From Allium sativum (lineage: Eukaryota; Streptophyta; Magnoliopsida; Asparagales; Amaryllidaceae): a stretch of 64,000 bases of DNA. Shown one piece after another: positions 23,563 through 34,348 of this stretch. Position 1 is the first letter of the stretch, and the number at the start of each line of letters is the position of its first letter. Both the position numbers and the translations under genes were made by a program. The stretch lies in assembly GCA_030737875.1 (NCBI GenBank), contig CM060910.1, positions 635,053,303 through 635,117,302 of the forward strand, given 5' to 3'. Below the pieces are notes generated by a model, which worked only from the letters and a program-made list of their open reading frames with translations, was not told the origin of the DNA and did no database searches.

Positions 23563-23572
23563 AATTTTGATC
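23563..23572. other. 10-bp flanking direct repeat (left)
   Basis: AATTTTGATC, identical to 23914-23923. Confidence 0.6.
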
Positions 23573-23913
23573 TAGTGGTGAAAATTAGATGTTAAGGTGG
23601 TGCTTAGTTTACGCTTTTTAGTTTTTAGTTTTTGCCCATAGTAAAATACAAATGATACATGTATAACGTCAAAAACGATCGTTTTAGAAAACAAAGATGA
23701 CACACAAAATAGAAAACAACTTTTATTTGTTTTCCTTATTTCGAGAATTCACAAAAGAAAATGAGATAATATCATTCCGATGTGTCTCACTCCTTTGCGT
23801 GGTCCCCTCCATCAACCTTTCACTCCCCCCATCATCTCTTAACTCTTCTTATATTTTGCTATCAATATTGAAAACTCAAAATATATTTTAAACCAAACAC
23901 TACCATTATCTCA
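23573..23913. mobile_element. MITE-like insertion
   Basis: 341 bases between two exact copies of AATTTTGATC. Near the ends, GGTGGTGCTTAGTTTA (23594-23609) and the inverted TAAACCAAACACTACC (23889-23904) form a terminal inverted repeat with 13 of 16 matches. AT-rich, no coding capacity. A flanking repeat of 9-10 bases would suit a Mutator-like element, but the inverted repeats start about 10-20 bases inside the direct repeats, so the class is uncertain. Confidence 0.5.
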
Positions 23914-24550
23914 AATTTTGATCAGTGAACCCATCTTGATAAGGATGACCACCTTTGAGGGTCAATATGATTACAGTTCGATCAGATCCACCTGTCGCAA
24001 TAAGTCCTGATGAAGACCTAGAAACGATGTACAAGAGATTCCCTATGTAACCAGAAAAACATTGTGCACAACCTTTATTTGAATTAGATCGCAAATCCCA
24101 TACACTTATCAATGACCAACGTGATGGAGAGAAGCACAATCCTGCCCAGCTACTCCCTTCTAAGCCACAATGTTGGTTTGGTACTGAATATAACACCCTT
24201 CAAAATCTTAACTAATCTTATCCAACTAAGAAACAATCTGATGACCAAAAGAATCGACTATGCCCATCACCAAGGCTAAGCAATCATCATTTTCCTCCGT
24301 GAGAACAACGCTTTGAATCTCCAAACGACGAGGATATCAACTAGAGATGACTTAACCACCTATCTGTAGATAGGAATCAAGAGGTAATCCTTTCTGTGAG
24401 TAATCATAGATTCATCGGTTTTCTTCAAGGCTATCTGAATGTCATAAACGTGGCAATCCGAAGCAATGAAGACTAAGCAAACATCATCATCGACGAGGAG
24501 ACAGAGTCGAGTGGATTGAGTGTGATTAAGAGGGGGATTCAGAATCAAAG
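23914..24550 (-). pseudogene. WD40-repeat-like gene fragment, frameshifted
   Basis: The minus-strand frame 24196-23906 includes WAGLCFSPSRWSLISVWDLR and SSSGLIATGGSDRTVIILTL, two WD40-type blades (FSP..VWDLR and ATGGSDRTV). Upstream frames (24548-24360: LLVDDDVCLVFIASDCHVYD; and about 24310-24240: SVVLTEENDDCLALVMGIVD) look like earlier blades in shifted phases. WD40 proteins are beta-propeller scaffolds; which one this was I cannot tell. At least two frame changes and stops mark it as a pseudogene, though introns could explain some breaks. Confidence 0.4.
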
Positions 24551-25170
24551 AAGGAATTATTACTTTTTTTTAATATTCTTCGCATCCTACATTTTATTTT
24601 ACTTTGGTTCAGCTATTAGTCAACCATGATCTCTACTATCAACTTAAAGGAAAACGATAATAGACTATTAACATTTGAGATCTGCCAAATGGAACGCCCA
24701 TTAGTTCAGATCATAATCATTTTTGTCACACCCATTAGTTCATGAGAAAGAAACCGACTTCAAAGATAAATATTGTTTAGCATGCAAGAACTTAAACTTG
24801 ATATCTTTTATTTTATGGACTCCAATAAAAATACACGCTAAGGTACGAGTATATTTTTGTGCATACATACGTATCATTCGGAGATTCAACGAATGGATAT
24901 ACATGTATTAGATGTATACTTGCCAGCTGCATTCATATCATTGGAGTCAACTAGGCACGTGAGATGGAGAGGCCAACATTCTTATACGTTCTGCTTTGCC
25001 AGGGCGTTTACATTTTGCTAGTTTACATTGTTTGCATTCTATCATTTTCTGCTTCAATTGTGCATTAACTCCTCCTTGAGCTACTTCAAACTCACCATCA
25101 TCTGCAACAACATTTACCATCCACTATCAAACTTCCAACAAACATGGCAATAACCCATTCAATTTATCAA
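24551..25170. other. Non-coding sequence left of element F
   Basis: No gene or repeat recognised. Confidence 0.5.
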
Positions 25171-28100
25171 CTAAAACGACCCGAAAATCGCCTCCATTCG
25201 AACCAACCGTAAACCGCACTGGTCCGATCCGAAATGGTAGAAATCCTCGGAATGTTTTAAGAACACGATGCATTAGAACACAGATATGAGAACATTTCAT
25301 TGCTATTACAACAATTTACATCAGAGTACAAGATATCAAAGTACTAATAAATAATATATAGCGGAAAAATATCAAAGATTAATAAATTATAAAGCAGTGG
25401 AAATATAATACAGAAGAATAATGTGCAGTGGGAAAACATCAACTAACACAACTAAAGGAAATGCACGGATACAAAGCATTGCACATTATAGCTCCAGCCG
25501 TAATCCAGGATCCTAGCAAAAGAAATATCTGGAAAACCAAAACTGCTAGCTTCCCGTGTGGAAAATATGGGCACCTAGAGTTTAAGTGAGAACAATAAAC
25601 TCTGAGTCAGACATCGGACTGGTATGAGAACTAAAATAGTTATTAAATTTATTTTAAAGTTAGGTAAATCAATGGACCATGGCATATAACCCAGAATGGG
25701 TTTTCTCCCATGAATGCCATAGAACAAACTCGCAATGCTAAAACAAAAAAAAACGAAGCTATTATAAGACTCAGGTCCCATCACACAATGCAAGTGCAAG
25801 TCAGAGGATAGTGTTTTATCTTATAATATCCAAATATGCTTGATACACAAAATTTATCTTTTATTATTATAGTAAGTGCAGAGAATTTTTTTGAATATAA
25901 ATGTATCAATATTAAACGGCATAGTACCCCATCCTACTAAGTCATAATATAGGTTTACAAATGAAATTGCAAGGTCCACATTGGAAATTAGGTCTATATC
26001 TATGAGCCGAGCCAAGGGATTGTCCTCATACGATTCAAGACACTCTAGCACATGCCTCACGGACATAACGCAATGACCCTTGGAGCAGCAGAGCCGACCG
26101 ACCTTTTTTAGATGAGTTCGGATTTCTCTTGAACAATATGTTCCTCGGTCCTATCGGATCTAAAACTTGGTCAGTATGTCGACCATTGAGGGACTTAGTA
26201 CGGCCATATCTGAGGTACCTCGCTTTCCACCATCCAAATAAGTAAATTTCTCGGGTTCCATACTATGGCATCACTTCTAGCTAGAAGGCAATGTATGTCC
26301 TTATCTCTGCTGTCCTTGATCCCGATTTTGGTTCATAGTAGGGGTGAAGCTTGCGAATTAACACTATACACTAAGCTATGCTATATTAAGCCATGCTTTG
26401 ATCATCATCTACAAAGCTCTGCTTTTCAATAAAAGCTTTGGTCCACGAATCTCAACATGCAACATTGTCAATCCATACTATACCATTGATTTCCACCGAT
26501 ATATAACCTCTAAATTCATAGGTCTCAGAGAAAGGTGTTAAGCTAAGAGAATAAATTCTCCGCTACCAAACAGATATATATTTATCAGAGATCAATGTAT
26601 ACCGCATACAACATAATGTCAGACATGCAGTCTATTTGCATGTCCGTTCTGGGTCTAATGAAACCGGAGTCACCTTATACCTTGTCACATGTCTCCAATA
26701 TAGGAGAGTCCCTCGCATATCTAGTTGATCTCGAAGTACATCGAGACGACCACCACTTATAACCTCGTCTTGGGTGTACCTCCCAAGCGTGACATCAGTA
26801 ATTATCCAAACGATGTGAAGATTTCTGGTTTTCAACCACCGACTTCATATCTTCGACTTTTAATCATCGTATCAATTATTCAGAATAGGTTAAACCCGAT
26901 ATTTCTGAATAACTCGCATATCTCATAATCACGAGATATAAAAACACATCATGCGCCTCATTCCAATCCAGAGTATTCTTTTTCTTTCAAATATTCTTAT
27001 CATTTGGAAAGGTTCCCAATAATCTTATCAAAGATTATCTCTTTAAACTTGTTGTTTAATCCATTCCTTGGAAATCATTTCAAAAGATTTTACAATATCT
27101 TTCGCAACATAAACCAGATTAAGGTTTCTAAAACTAGTAGGGATAATCAAGCCTTATCAAAGTAATCATTCATTTTAATATCCCAATTCCAACTTATTCA
27201 TCCCATGGAGAAAAATTGCTAGTACTCCATATCTAACACCCATCGTGTTGTCGGTAAATTTAATTACCATTTAACGTTTCAAATCTAATTAAAGATTTGA
27301 CTATCGCATGAAGTAAAACTAGTGATACTCCATTTCGAATACTTCTCGAATTTGGTAAACTAAATTGCCCCTTTTTTCCTGTTTCAATCTAATTAAAGAT
27401 TCATTAAAACTCCACTTAGTTTCATTCTTCAAAAATCAATATTTAATGATTATTCAACTTAGGAAATCAATCCTGTCTTTAACTGGGTTAAAGAATGAAT
27501 GTCGTTTAAAATATCATTTGCGAAAAACCCAAAATCTTCATCCGTTTAATTCGGGACCTTCATGGAAATTGGATCAGCCGTAATCGATATAAATTTCTGC
27601 ATCAAACTAATACCATAAATGGAATAACGGCAAAACCTTTTAAATTCCATAAATAGTAAAGGCCTTCCTCCATGGAGGTTCATCTCGATTATCACCACAT
27701 TGATTTCCACTCCCAATTCAGTATATTAAATTGGAAAATTTTACTTCAGAAACATTATATTAAATATTAATTAAAAGATTTATAAATTACAAACCATAAC
27801 TTCACTGTTAATCGGGTTTAAGAACTAATGTTATTTAAAACATTGTTCACAATGTGCCCAAAATCAACTTCCATCTAATTCCAATTATATTTATTAATTA
27901 GAAGCTTCATTAATCTTAATTAAAAGATTTATTATATTCTAAACTGGGTTTAAGAATAGTGTTATTTAAGACATTATTCACGACAAACCCAAAATCTAAT
28001 TTGATATCAAATACAAGGTACCGAATGGAAATCATATTGGCTTATATCCAATATCAAATTCTGAAACCAACAGATATCGTATTAGGAATAATGATATCCA

Positions 28101-31100
28101 TATCTTTCAAATTCCTCAACGATATCTGTATAATCACGGAATCCAATTCCGAAATATCCAAATATAATTTCCAGTCAAATCCAATCCGATTTATATATTG
28201 GTAAACTCTGGTTATATTAAGACCATTTCAATTCATTTCAGTTCTTTACTCAAGTTGATAAGATACTTCTTCAGATAAAAATATCTTTTATCTTACGATT
28301 GTGGAATATTTCATCCAAAATCATTTCAAATAATTTATAATAATTTTACATAATTTATTCATATTCTTAATAATTTTATTAAGGCCCTTACAGTCGATTT
28401 CTAATATGGCCATCAAACTGCATCCATAGCGACCTTTTCCAAAACTGATTTAGACTTAAATTAAAATTTTACCATTGGATTTTAAATCTCTTATATTTGT
28501 TTGAAAGATATCTTCGATATGAACCCAAGGTTCCGATTTCAGGAGAATCAGACGGTCAGATCTCCAGGTACGTTAATTTGAATTTAATGGTCGAAATTCG
28601 CGAACTCATTCTATTCAAACCATTTAATTATATATATAATAAATTTAATTGATTTCCATTCAAAACACATTTTATAAAATGTTTATAATCTCGTTTAAAA
28701 ACGATTTCAGCTTCCATTTCAATTTTAAATCAAAATTGAACCTCCCAGATTATTATAATCTTAAAATAATAATATTTTTAAAATATCAGATTTTGAAATC
28801 AAATCTTCTCTCTATTCATTACAAAAATAAACGAGATCGATAGAAAATTCCGTTTGAGTTAAGAACGTCATTTATTTACCTAACTCAATTTCATATTTTG
28901 AAATTACTGTTCGTTTCAAAATATACTTGAATAAGCCATGATTATATGAAAACTAATTCAAAACATACTCTTTTTTAATTATGAATATTCATAGATATTC
29001 TAATCTTGATGTCCATCCAAAATCGGATATCAAAATCAAACTTTAATTCTTCATTGAATATTATATTAAAATATTCGTTTTTTTATTTCGGATTGAAATG
29101 AGATTCAACCAATTACCGTATAATTGTTTTTATATGGTTTTCATACACCATATGTATTCAACAATAGTTATAAATAACTATTAAACATCCTGTTCACATC
29201 CAAAGTGCATCTACAACTGTATAAGCATTAAATAATTAAATAACGCTTATAACGGTCTATCAATCAATTGATCGACATACAACTATACATAAGGGAGATG
29301 TGTGAGTTAATTATCATTCCAAGACCCAAAGGGTTTTCAACTAATAGATAATCAATTAATAAATTATTTATTCATTCCAAGTGATATTACTTAAATAGGT
29401 GAACATAAACAAGTCGTTCGACTTGTAAATGGATGTTTAATCCAATATCAACTATCACAAATATTTTAACAATGTTTTGAACATGTTAATTAACTTAGAA
29501 TTCAATTCACAACATATCACAATCAATCATCTGTTCATCCATATGGTTTTCAAACAACTAATGATGTGAGCTACTATATATTGTATAACAATTTGTGATA
29601 ATTAATTATATAAAAATCAGCACACGCAATCAATATATATTCAGTTATAAAATAGAATAACTGTACATGCAATCAATATATATTTTCAAACAACTAGTGA
29701 GTGAGACAGTTCTCACCGTGGTCGGTTTTGAAATCATTAAATAATGATTGTTTCAACTAAATTAAGTCGGATGTTAAATTTAGACAAAATCTGTAACTTG
29801 CTTTGTTTCTGTCTGAACTAGTTTCATCGCATAGCTCTCTTCATCATGGTTTCATTCCTTCTAGCTTTATCGAATTTGGTTTCTGTTTGAATGAGTTATG
29901 GGACTTTAAATATTAATTACCTTAATTAATTAATTTAAGAATAATTACTCTAATTATCTTTATTAACCAAAGTAATTAGGCTGATTAAAAAACTTGTCCC
30001 CACTTCTTCTCCTTCGTATTCATTCTAAACAGAGAAAAACCCAATGTCGCCTTCGAAGTTCACTCGCGCATGCTAGTCCAGTTGATCGGACATCGATCGG
30101 CGTCTCCACTCGACGCGTCGTCTGCCATCTCCGGCTAGGGCACACCGGTCGAGGCCCCCTACCCCCAAAACCATTTGAAAGTCATGCCCTTCCAGGAGAG
30201 ATTCCTGCCATCTCAACACCCCACCGTCGATCACCATTGTTTATCCCTAAGAGCTCACCAAGCTCAACATAATTGTTGTTGAACGAATTGAGAATCGGTC
30301 AATGAATCGAGATATAATGGAGTAGAGGATTGCGAAGGTCCCTGCCGTTCATTACGTTGATGGAGACGGCTGAACATACAGTTGATCACAAAATATTGGT
30401 CTGACCAGATTTTAAGGTTTTCAATGGGTTATTTGTACCCTTATAAATTAATAATATAAATTCTTATTATGCTTAACCTTGAAGTTTTCGCGTTCGAGCT
30501 CCAAATGAATTCCAATGAATGTCGCATCTAACTAAATACCAGCATTCTGAATATAATGGGATATGTTTCGTAAGCTGATTTGACTATTTTAACAAGTATT
30601 TATTAAAAATTAAAATATAATGTTATATATTTAATTTGAATGTATGTTTTAGTTTGCCACGACCCATCCTACTCCAAAAATTATGAAATTTAGAATCTAG
30701 CAATAATTTGATATTCCAGATCCTACAAAATTAGTTTTATCGAAAATGGAGGTCAATTGCAAAGTGACCATTTTTAAGGTCTTTAAAAAATCGATAAAAT
30801 ATTATTAAATTTCATAACAATTATTTCAAATTTTAATTTGGGCATAATTTACTGCTTAACATGAAATCCTAATTTCTTATATTCACTAGAAAGATATAAT
30901 TAAATAGATTCGAATGTTTCTTGTTTTACTGAAATCTGACTTATTTTGAATTCCCTACAATCAATTGAAATTTAAAACTAAATTTTCAAACTACAACGAT
31001 GTTACGAGTTCGTTTTATTTAAATTTTAAATTTATACATTCAAACTTCATTTTTAAATAAAATTTTAAGTTGTTTATTCTCTAAATAAATTGTTTGAAAT

Positions 31101-31167
31101 ATTTAATTTTCATTAAAATCAATTAAAAATAAATTATAAATTGACTCGAAAAATCAGTGTTGTTACA
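25171..31167 (-). repeat. Element F 3' LTR, about 6 kb
   Basis: On the minus strand it opens TGTAACAACACTG at 31167 next to polypurine sequence. The likely 3' end (25171, AAAACGACCCGAAAATCG on the plus strand) matches the GGGTCGTTACA ending of the related fragment at 43394-44168, with mutated last bases. It is homologous to H (59641-63916) over most of its length. It holds a series of short hairpins (29163-29426) and a G/C-rich segment (29990-30280). No TE is obviously inserted in it, so about 6 kb appears to be its true length; the left end is tentative. Confidence 0.65.
29163..29426. other. Hairpin series in element F LTR
   Basis: Perfect or near-perfect hairpins: AATAGTTA/TAACTATT (29163-29182), ATAAGCATTA/TAACGCTTAT (29221-29250), ATCAAT/ATTGAT with GTC/GAC (29255-29276), ACAAGTCG/CGACTTGT (29409-29426). 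Counterparts occur in G and H. Confidence 0.6.
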
Positions 31168-31381
31168 ATCTTCCCCACTTAAAACTTTCCCATCCCCGAA
31201 AAGGAAGGTGAAACTGAAGGTCATTTATTTAACCAACTCAGCCTTAGTTCTAGCTCAAGTTCTTAACCTTTTTAGTTTCTAAGAACTTTTTTATTTCTCA
31301 AAACTTGGCTAACGCCTTAAATTTGTGAAAAAAATCGCCATAATCTTTTTTGTACAGGTTGCTCGGTACAAGCACAACTTG
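31168..31381 (-). mobile_element. Element F internal 3' end (polypurine tract and UTR)
   Basis: Minus strand: AAGTGGGGAAGA polypurine tract (31168-31180), stem-loop arms CTTTTC/GAAAG (31185-31203), then non-coding sequence similar to 63917-64000. Interrupted at 31381 by element E. Confidence 0.7.
31377..31381. other. Putative left target duplication of element E (ACTTG)
   Basis: The 5 bases before the E 5' LTR. The right copy cannot be seen because the 3' LTR of E is truncated. Confidence 0.4.
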
Positions 31382-31654
31382 TGTAACATTCCGTAATTTT
31401 AAAGGTCAAAATATCAATAAATTAAATAATACTTAATTGAATACTGGGAATTAAGTAAAACGGACTATACCACTGCGTTCGTCTCGGAATTCTGCTTAAG
31501 ATAGACTACGAGTTTGCGTAAAACGGACATCGTATGAGGAAGTTATTAAGGTTTGAAGCTTGTATACGTATAAGAGAATTATATATAAACAAATCAACTT
31601 CATAATTCAAAATAATTCGAAAAATTATAGCAGTAAATCGAGCGGGATTCTGGA

Positions 31655-31707
31655 CCGTTGGGGTCGACCCACACAAAGGGGTGTCGACCCTAGGATCGAC
31701 CCACCCC
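31655..31707 (+). promoter_or_regulatory. GTCGAC cluster, element E 5' LTR
   Basis: GGGGTCGACCC, GTGTCGACCC and ATCGACCC in 50 bases, about 70 bases before the TATA box. The 3' LTR has a shorter version at 54690-54725. Confidence 0.5.
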
Positions 31708-31772
31708 AAATCCGGGCCAGATCCCTACCCTGCTCTTGGACACGTTTCTGAACGAGATTCGTTGGCTTGGGC

Positions 31773-31780
31773 TATATATA
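31773..31780 (+). promoter_or_regulatory. TATA box, element E 5' LTR
   Basis: TATATATA in GGGCTATATATAGGACC, conserved at 54786-54793. Confidence 0.6.
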
Positions 31781-31819
31781 GGACCTCAATTCTATTGTTT
31801 TATTCATAAAAAACAATGG

Positions 31820-31822
31820 AGA
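31820..31822. other. CACTA target duplication AGA (left)
   Basis: AGA precedes CACTA; its partner is 46989-46991. The 3' LTR of E has a single AGA in CAATGGAGACAATGAG (about 54831), the empty site. Confidence 0.9.
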
Positions 31823-31850
31823 CACTACTACAAAAACGGTCTGTTGCTTC
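31823..31850 (+). repeat. CACTA terminal inverted repeat, left
   Basis: CACTACTACAAAAACGGTC followed by TGTTGCTTC. Confidence 0.92.
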
Positions 31851-32145
31851 GCCTCATTTGCTTCGCTTGTTCTTATAACAGAAGCAAATAGCATCATTTG
31901 CTTCTGTTCTGTTAACAACAGAAGCAAATGCACGAGGCAAATGGCATTACTTGCTTCGGTTATGCCAATAACAAAAGCAAATAGTATAATTTGCTTCTGT
32001 TGTACCAAAAACCGAAGCAAATGCACTGAAGCAAATTGTGTTATTTGCATTGGTTGCTTAGAAACCGAAGCAAATAATGTATTTGCATCAGTTCCATAAC
32101 AACAGAAGCAACTGCACCGAAGCAACAACGAAATATTTTACCAAA
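31845..32145. repeat. CACTA subterminal repeats, left
   Basis: More than a dozen AAGCAAAT / ATTTGCTTC words in both orientations, often as GAAGCAAATG or TTGCTTCTGTT; likely transposase-binding array by family precedent. Confidence 0.8.
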
Positions 32146-32324
32146 GCAAATGCAAATGTCAATAATCATAGACTACCTTACATATGTAATTATTTCTAAT
32201 TTATTATAACAAATGATTGTTAATAAATAATTTATAGCTACATATTATTATAAAAAATCAATAGTTATATTTTATATTTAATAATTTATTGTAGTTAATT
32301 ACTAATATTTAGTTAGAATGTAGT

Positions 32325-32329
32325 TAACA
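32325..32329. other. Element D target duplication TAACA (left)
   Basis: Matches TAACA at 43189-43193. Confidence 0.92.
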
Positions 32330-32581
32330 TGTAACAACCCGTATTTTCAATAACCTGTTATAATATAAATCGAGGCAGAATTTAATTATAAAATGTGAAT
32401 CAAGGGAAACGGGCTATGCCATTGCGTTCGTCTCGGAAAAATACGCGAAATAGAGTTCGAGTTTTCGAAAATCGGAGTCCGTATGACCCGATTAAGGCCC
32501 AACGAAGTTTTCAGAAAATTCCTAAGTAAAAACAGATTTGAATTTCAAGTTGAAAGTTGGAAATTAGGGCAAACTAGCGCA

Positions 32582-32660
32582 GGCGGGAAAATTCCCGCCA
32601 GGACCCCCATGTCGACAGGCATGTCGACAGGGTCCCCAGGGTGTCGACAGCCCTGTCGAC
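32582..32660 (+). promoter_or_regulatory. E2F-like palindrome and GTCGAC cluster, D 5' LTR
   Basis: GGCGGGAA and TTCCCGCC face each other with AA between (32582-32599). GTCGAC follows at 32611, 32623, 32643 and 32655. The 3' LTR has the same palindrome (40120-40137) but only three GTCGAC (40149, 40169, 40181). Confidence 0.55.
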
Positions 32661-32801
32661 ACAGGGTGGCCGGGCAGTTTTGCCTGGCGCACCATTTTGG
32701 GTCTTGGTCTGGTTTTGTGGCTGTGTTCTGGAGACTTCCGAGATCTGATGGACCTAATTCAACCTAGGGTTAATCCTATGGTCTAAATCCCTAGCCTAAT
32801 C

Positions 32802-32809
32802 TATAAATA
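32802..32809 (+). promoter_or_regulatory. TATA box, element D 5' LTR
   Basis: TATAAATA, repeated at 40328-40335 in the 3' LTR. Confidence 0.6.
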
Positions 32810-33169
32810 AGACCCTAACCTACCCTAAATCACTCATTATTCATTCTAGCAACTAAACTATGCCAAAATCAAAACTCTCATGGCCTCCACTCTCTTCATA
32901 CAATTCCTAAACAAATCCCTAAGAGATTTCCATGCATACAAGTGTATTTAGGCTTGTATGATCCTCTTTAGCTTGCATTAAAGTCTTGTTTCTCCATTGT
33001 CATCATAAAGGAGGAGTCTTGATCAAGTTTGCTTGCATTTTGGGGTTTTATTTTGTTGCATAAGGGGTTTCTTACATTTGCTATACTTATTTGAGTCCGC
33101 ATAAGCATTGTAAGCCCTCTTACCTTCATTTTAGAAACTCTAAAGTTAATATGTGATGAAAGTTGGGAT

Positions 33170-33910
33170 TTATGCAAGTTTAACAAGTTATGCATGCTTA
33201 TGCGAGTTCACTATGCTATGTTATGCATGTTTAATGAGTTATGCACGCTTATGCGAGTTCACTATGATATGTTATGCATGTTTAATGAGTTATGCATGCT
33301 TATGTGAGTTCACTATGCTATGTTACACATGTTTGATAAGTTATGCATGTTTATGCAAGCTCACTATGCTATGATTTGCAAGTTTAACAAGTTATGCATG
33401 CTTATGCAAGTTCGCTAAGCCATGATTTGCAAGTTTAACAAGTTATGCATGTTTATGCAAGTTCACTAAGCCATGAATTGCAAGTTTATTGAGTTATGCA
33501 TGTTTATGCAAGTTCACTATGCCATGATTTGCAAGTTTATTGAGTTATGCATGTTAATGCAAGTTCACTATGCCATGTTATGCATGTTTAATAAGTTATG
33601 CATGCTTATGCAAGTTCACCATGACATGTTGTGCATGTTTGACAAGTTATGCATGTTTATGCAAGTTCCCTATGCCATGTTAGGCAAGTTTAACATGTTA
33701 TGCATGTTTGTGGTAATATGCAAGTTCACTATGCTAAGTTATGCAAGTTTAACATGTTATGCATGTTTATGGTAATATGCAAGTTCACTATGCTAAGTTA
33801 TGCAAGTTTAACATGTTATGCATGTTTATGGTAATATGCAAGTTCTCTATGCTAAGTTATGCAAGTCTAACACGTTATGCATGTTTGTTGTGATATGCAA
33901 GTTCATCATG
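33170..33910 (+). repeat. 51-bp tandem repeat array, D 5' LTR
   Basis: About 14 units of 51 bases, each with two TTATGCA(A/T)G words; the last three or four units carry an 8-base GGTAATAT insertion (59 bases). As 51 is a multiple of 3, the array stays open in one frame (73- and 100-codon frames with a 17-residue period), which I regard as a by-product. Confidence 0.9.
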
Positions 33911-34156
33911 TATGTTGTGCCAAGTTCCCTCTTCCTATCCTTTATGCGTTATTACGAATATGTAAGCGATAGAATGACGTTGGGGGGGTTTGGGTAAACT
34001 TAAAATACATGAAAATATAAGATTGGGAATTTACCTATTAAGTTAGGTCTACCCCTTGGGAATTTACCTATTAAGTTAGGTCTACCCAAGTATTTGTTGA
34101 CTTGTAACTATGTTTTGAAATAAAGTGGACATGACACTTAGAAAACATAAGTGTGG

Positions 34157-34348
34157 CCAACTCGAGGTTGGGTTGAGTTTGTAGCGTAATTCTACCCGGA
34201 ACCGACCGGCTTAACTAGTGGCTACAAACAATAGGACCCAATGTGAGAAGTTGGTCATGTGGTGCCAAGACCCGAGGTTAGACTAAGTTGTGGTGTAAAG
34301 CTACCCGGACCCGCCCGGCCTAACTAGTAACCACAACAAGGTCTAATG
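34157..34348 (+). other. Paired cruciform modules, D 5' LTR
   Basis: Module 1 has outer arms CCAACT/AGTTGG and inner arms GTTTGTAGC/GCTACAAAC. Module 2 has TTAGACTAAGTTGTGGT paired with ACCACAACAAGGTCTAA. Both loops hold TCTACCCGGA or GCTACCCGGACCC and (C)CGGC. Copies: 41683-41874, 47718-47933, 55547-55760, and inverted at 17645-17885 and 8588-8812. Confidence 0.6.

Larger units (their letters stand above)
31382..31822 (+). repeat. Element E 5' LTR, first part
   Basis: TGTAACATTCCG start. Includes GCGGGATT (31642), a GTCGAC cluster (31655-31707) and a TATA box (31773-31780). Cut at 31822 by the CACTA element, just downstream of the TATA box. It matches 54423-54836 of the 3' LTR. Confidence 0.9.

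Noticed and set aside
24723..24911. Short frames in the island between the WD40 remnant and F
   Set aside because: AT-rich random frames under 70 codons with no motif.
29994..30272. A 92-codon open frame in the G/C-rich part of the F LTR
   Set aside because: The homologous segments of G and H do not keep the frame, so it is chance in GC-richer DNA.
33153..33775. Cys-rich repeat protein frames of 73 and 100 codons in the D LTR (also 40679-41301)
   Set aside because: They exist only because the tandem unit is 51 bases, a multiple of 3. The sequence lies in an LTR, there is no codon bias, and the array breaks into separate frames.
33170..33910. CRISPR-like array
   Set aside because: The units are contiguous with no unique spacers, and this is plant nuclear DNA.
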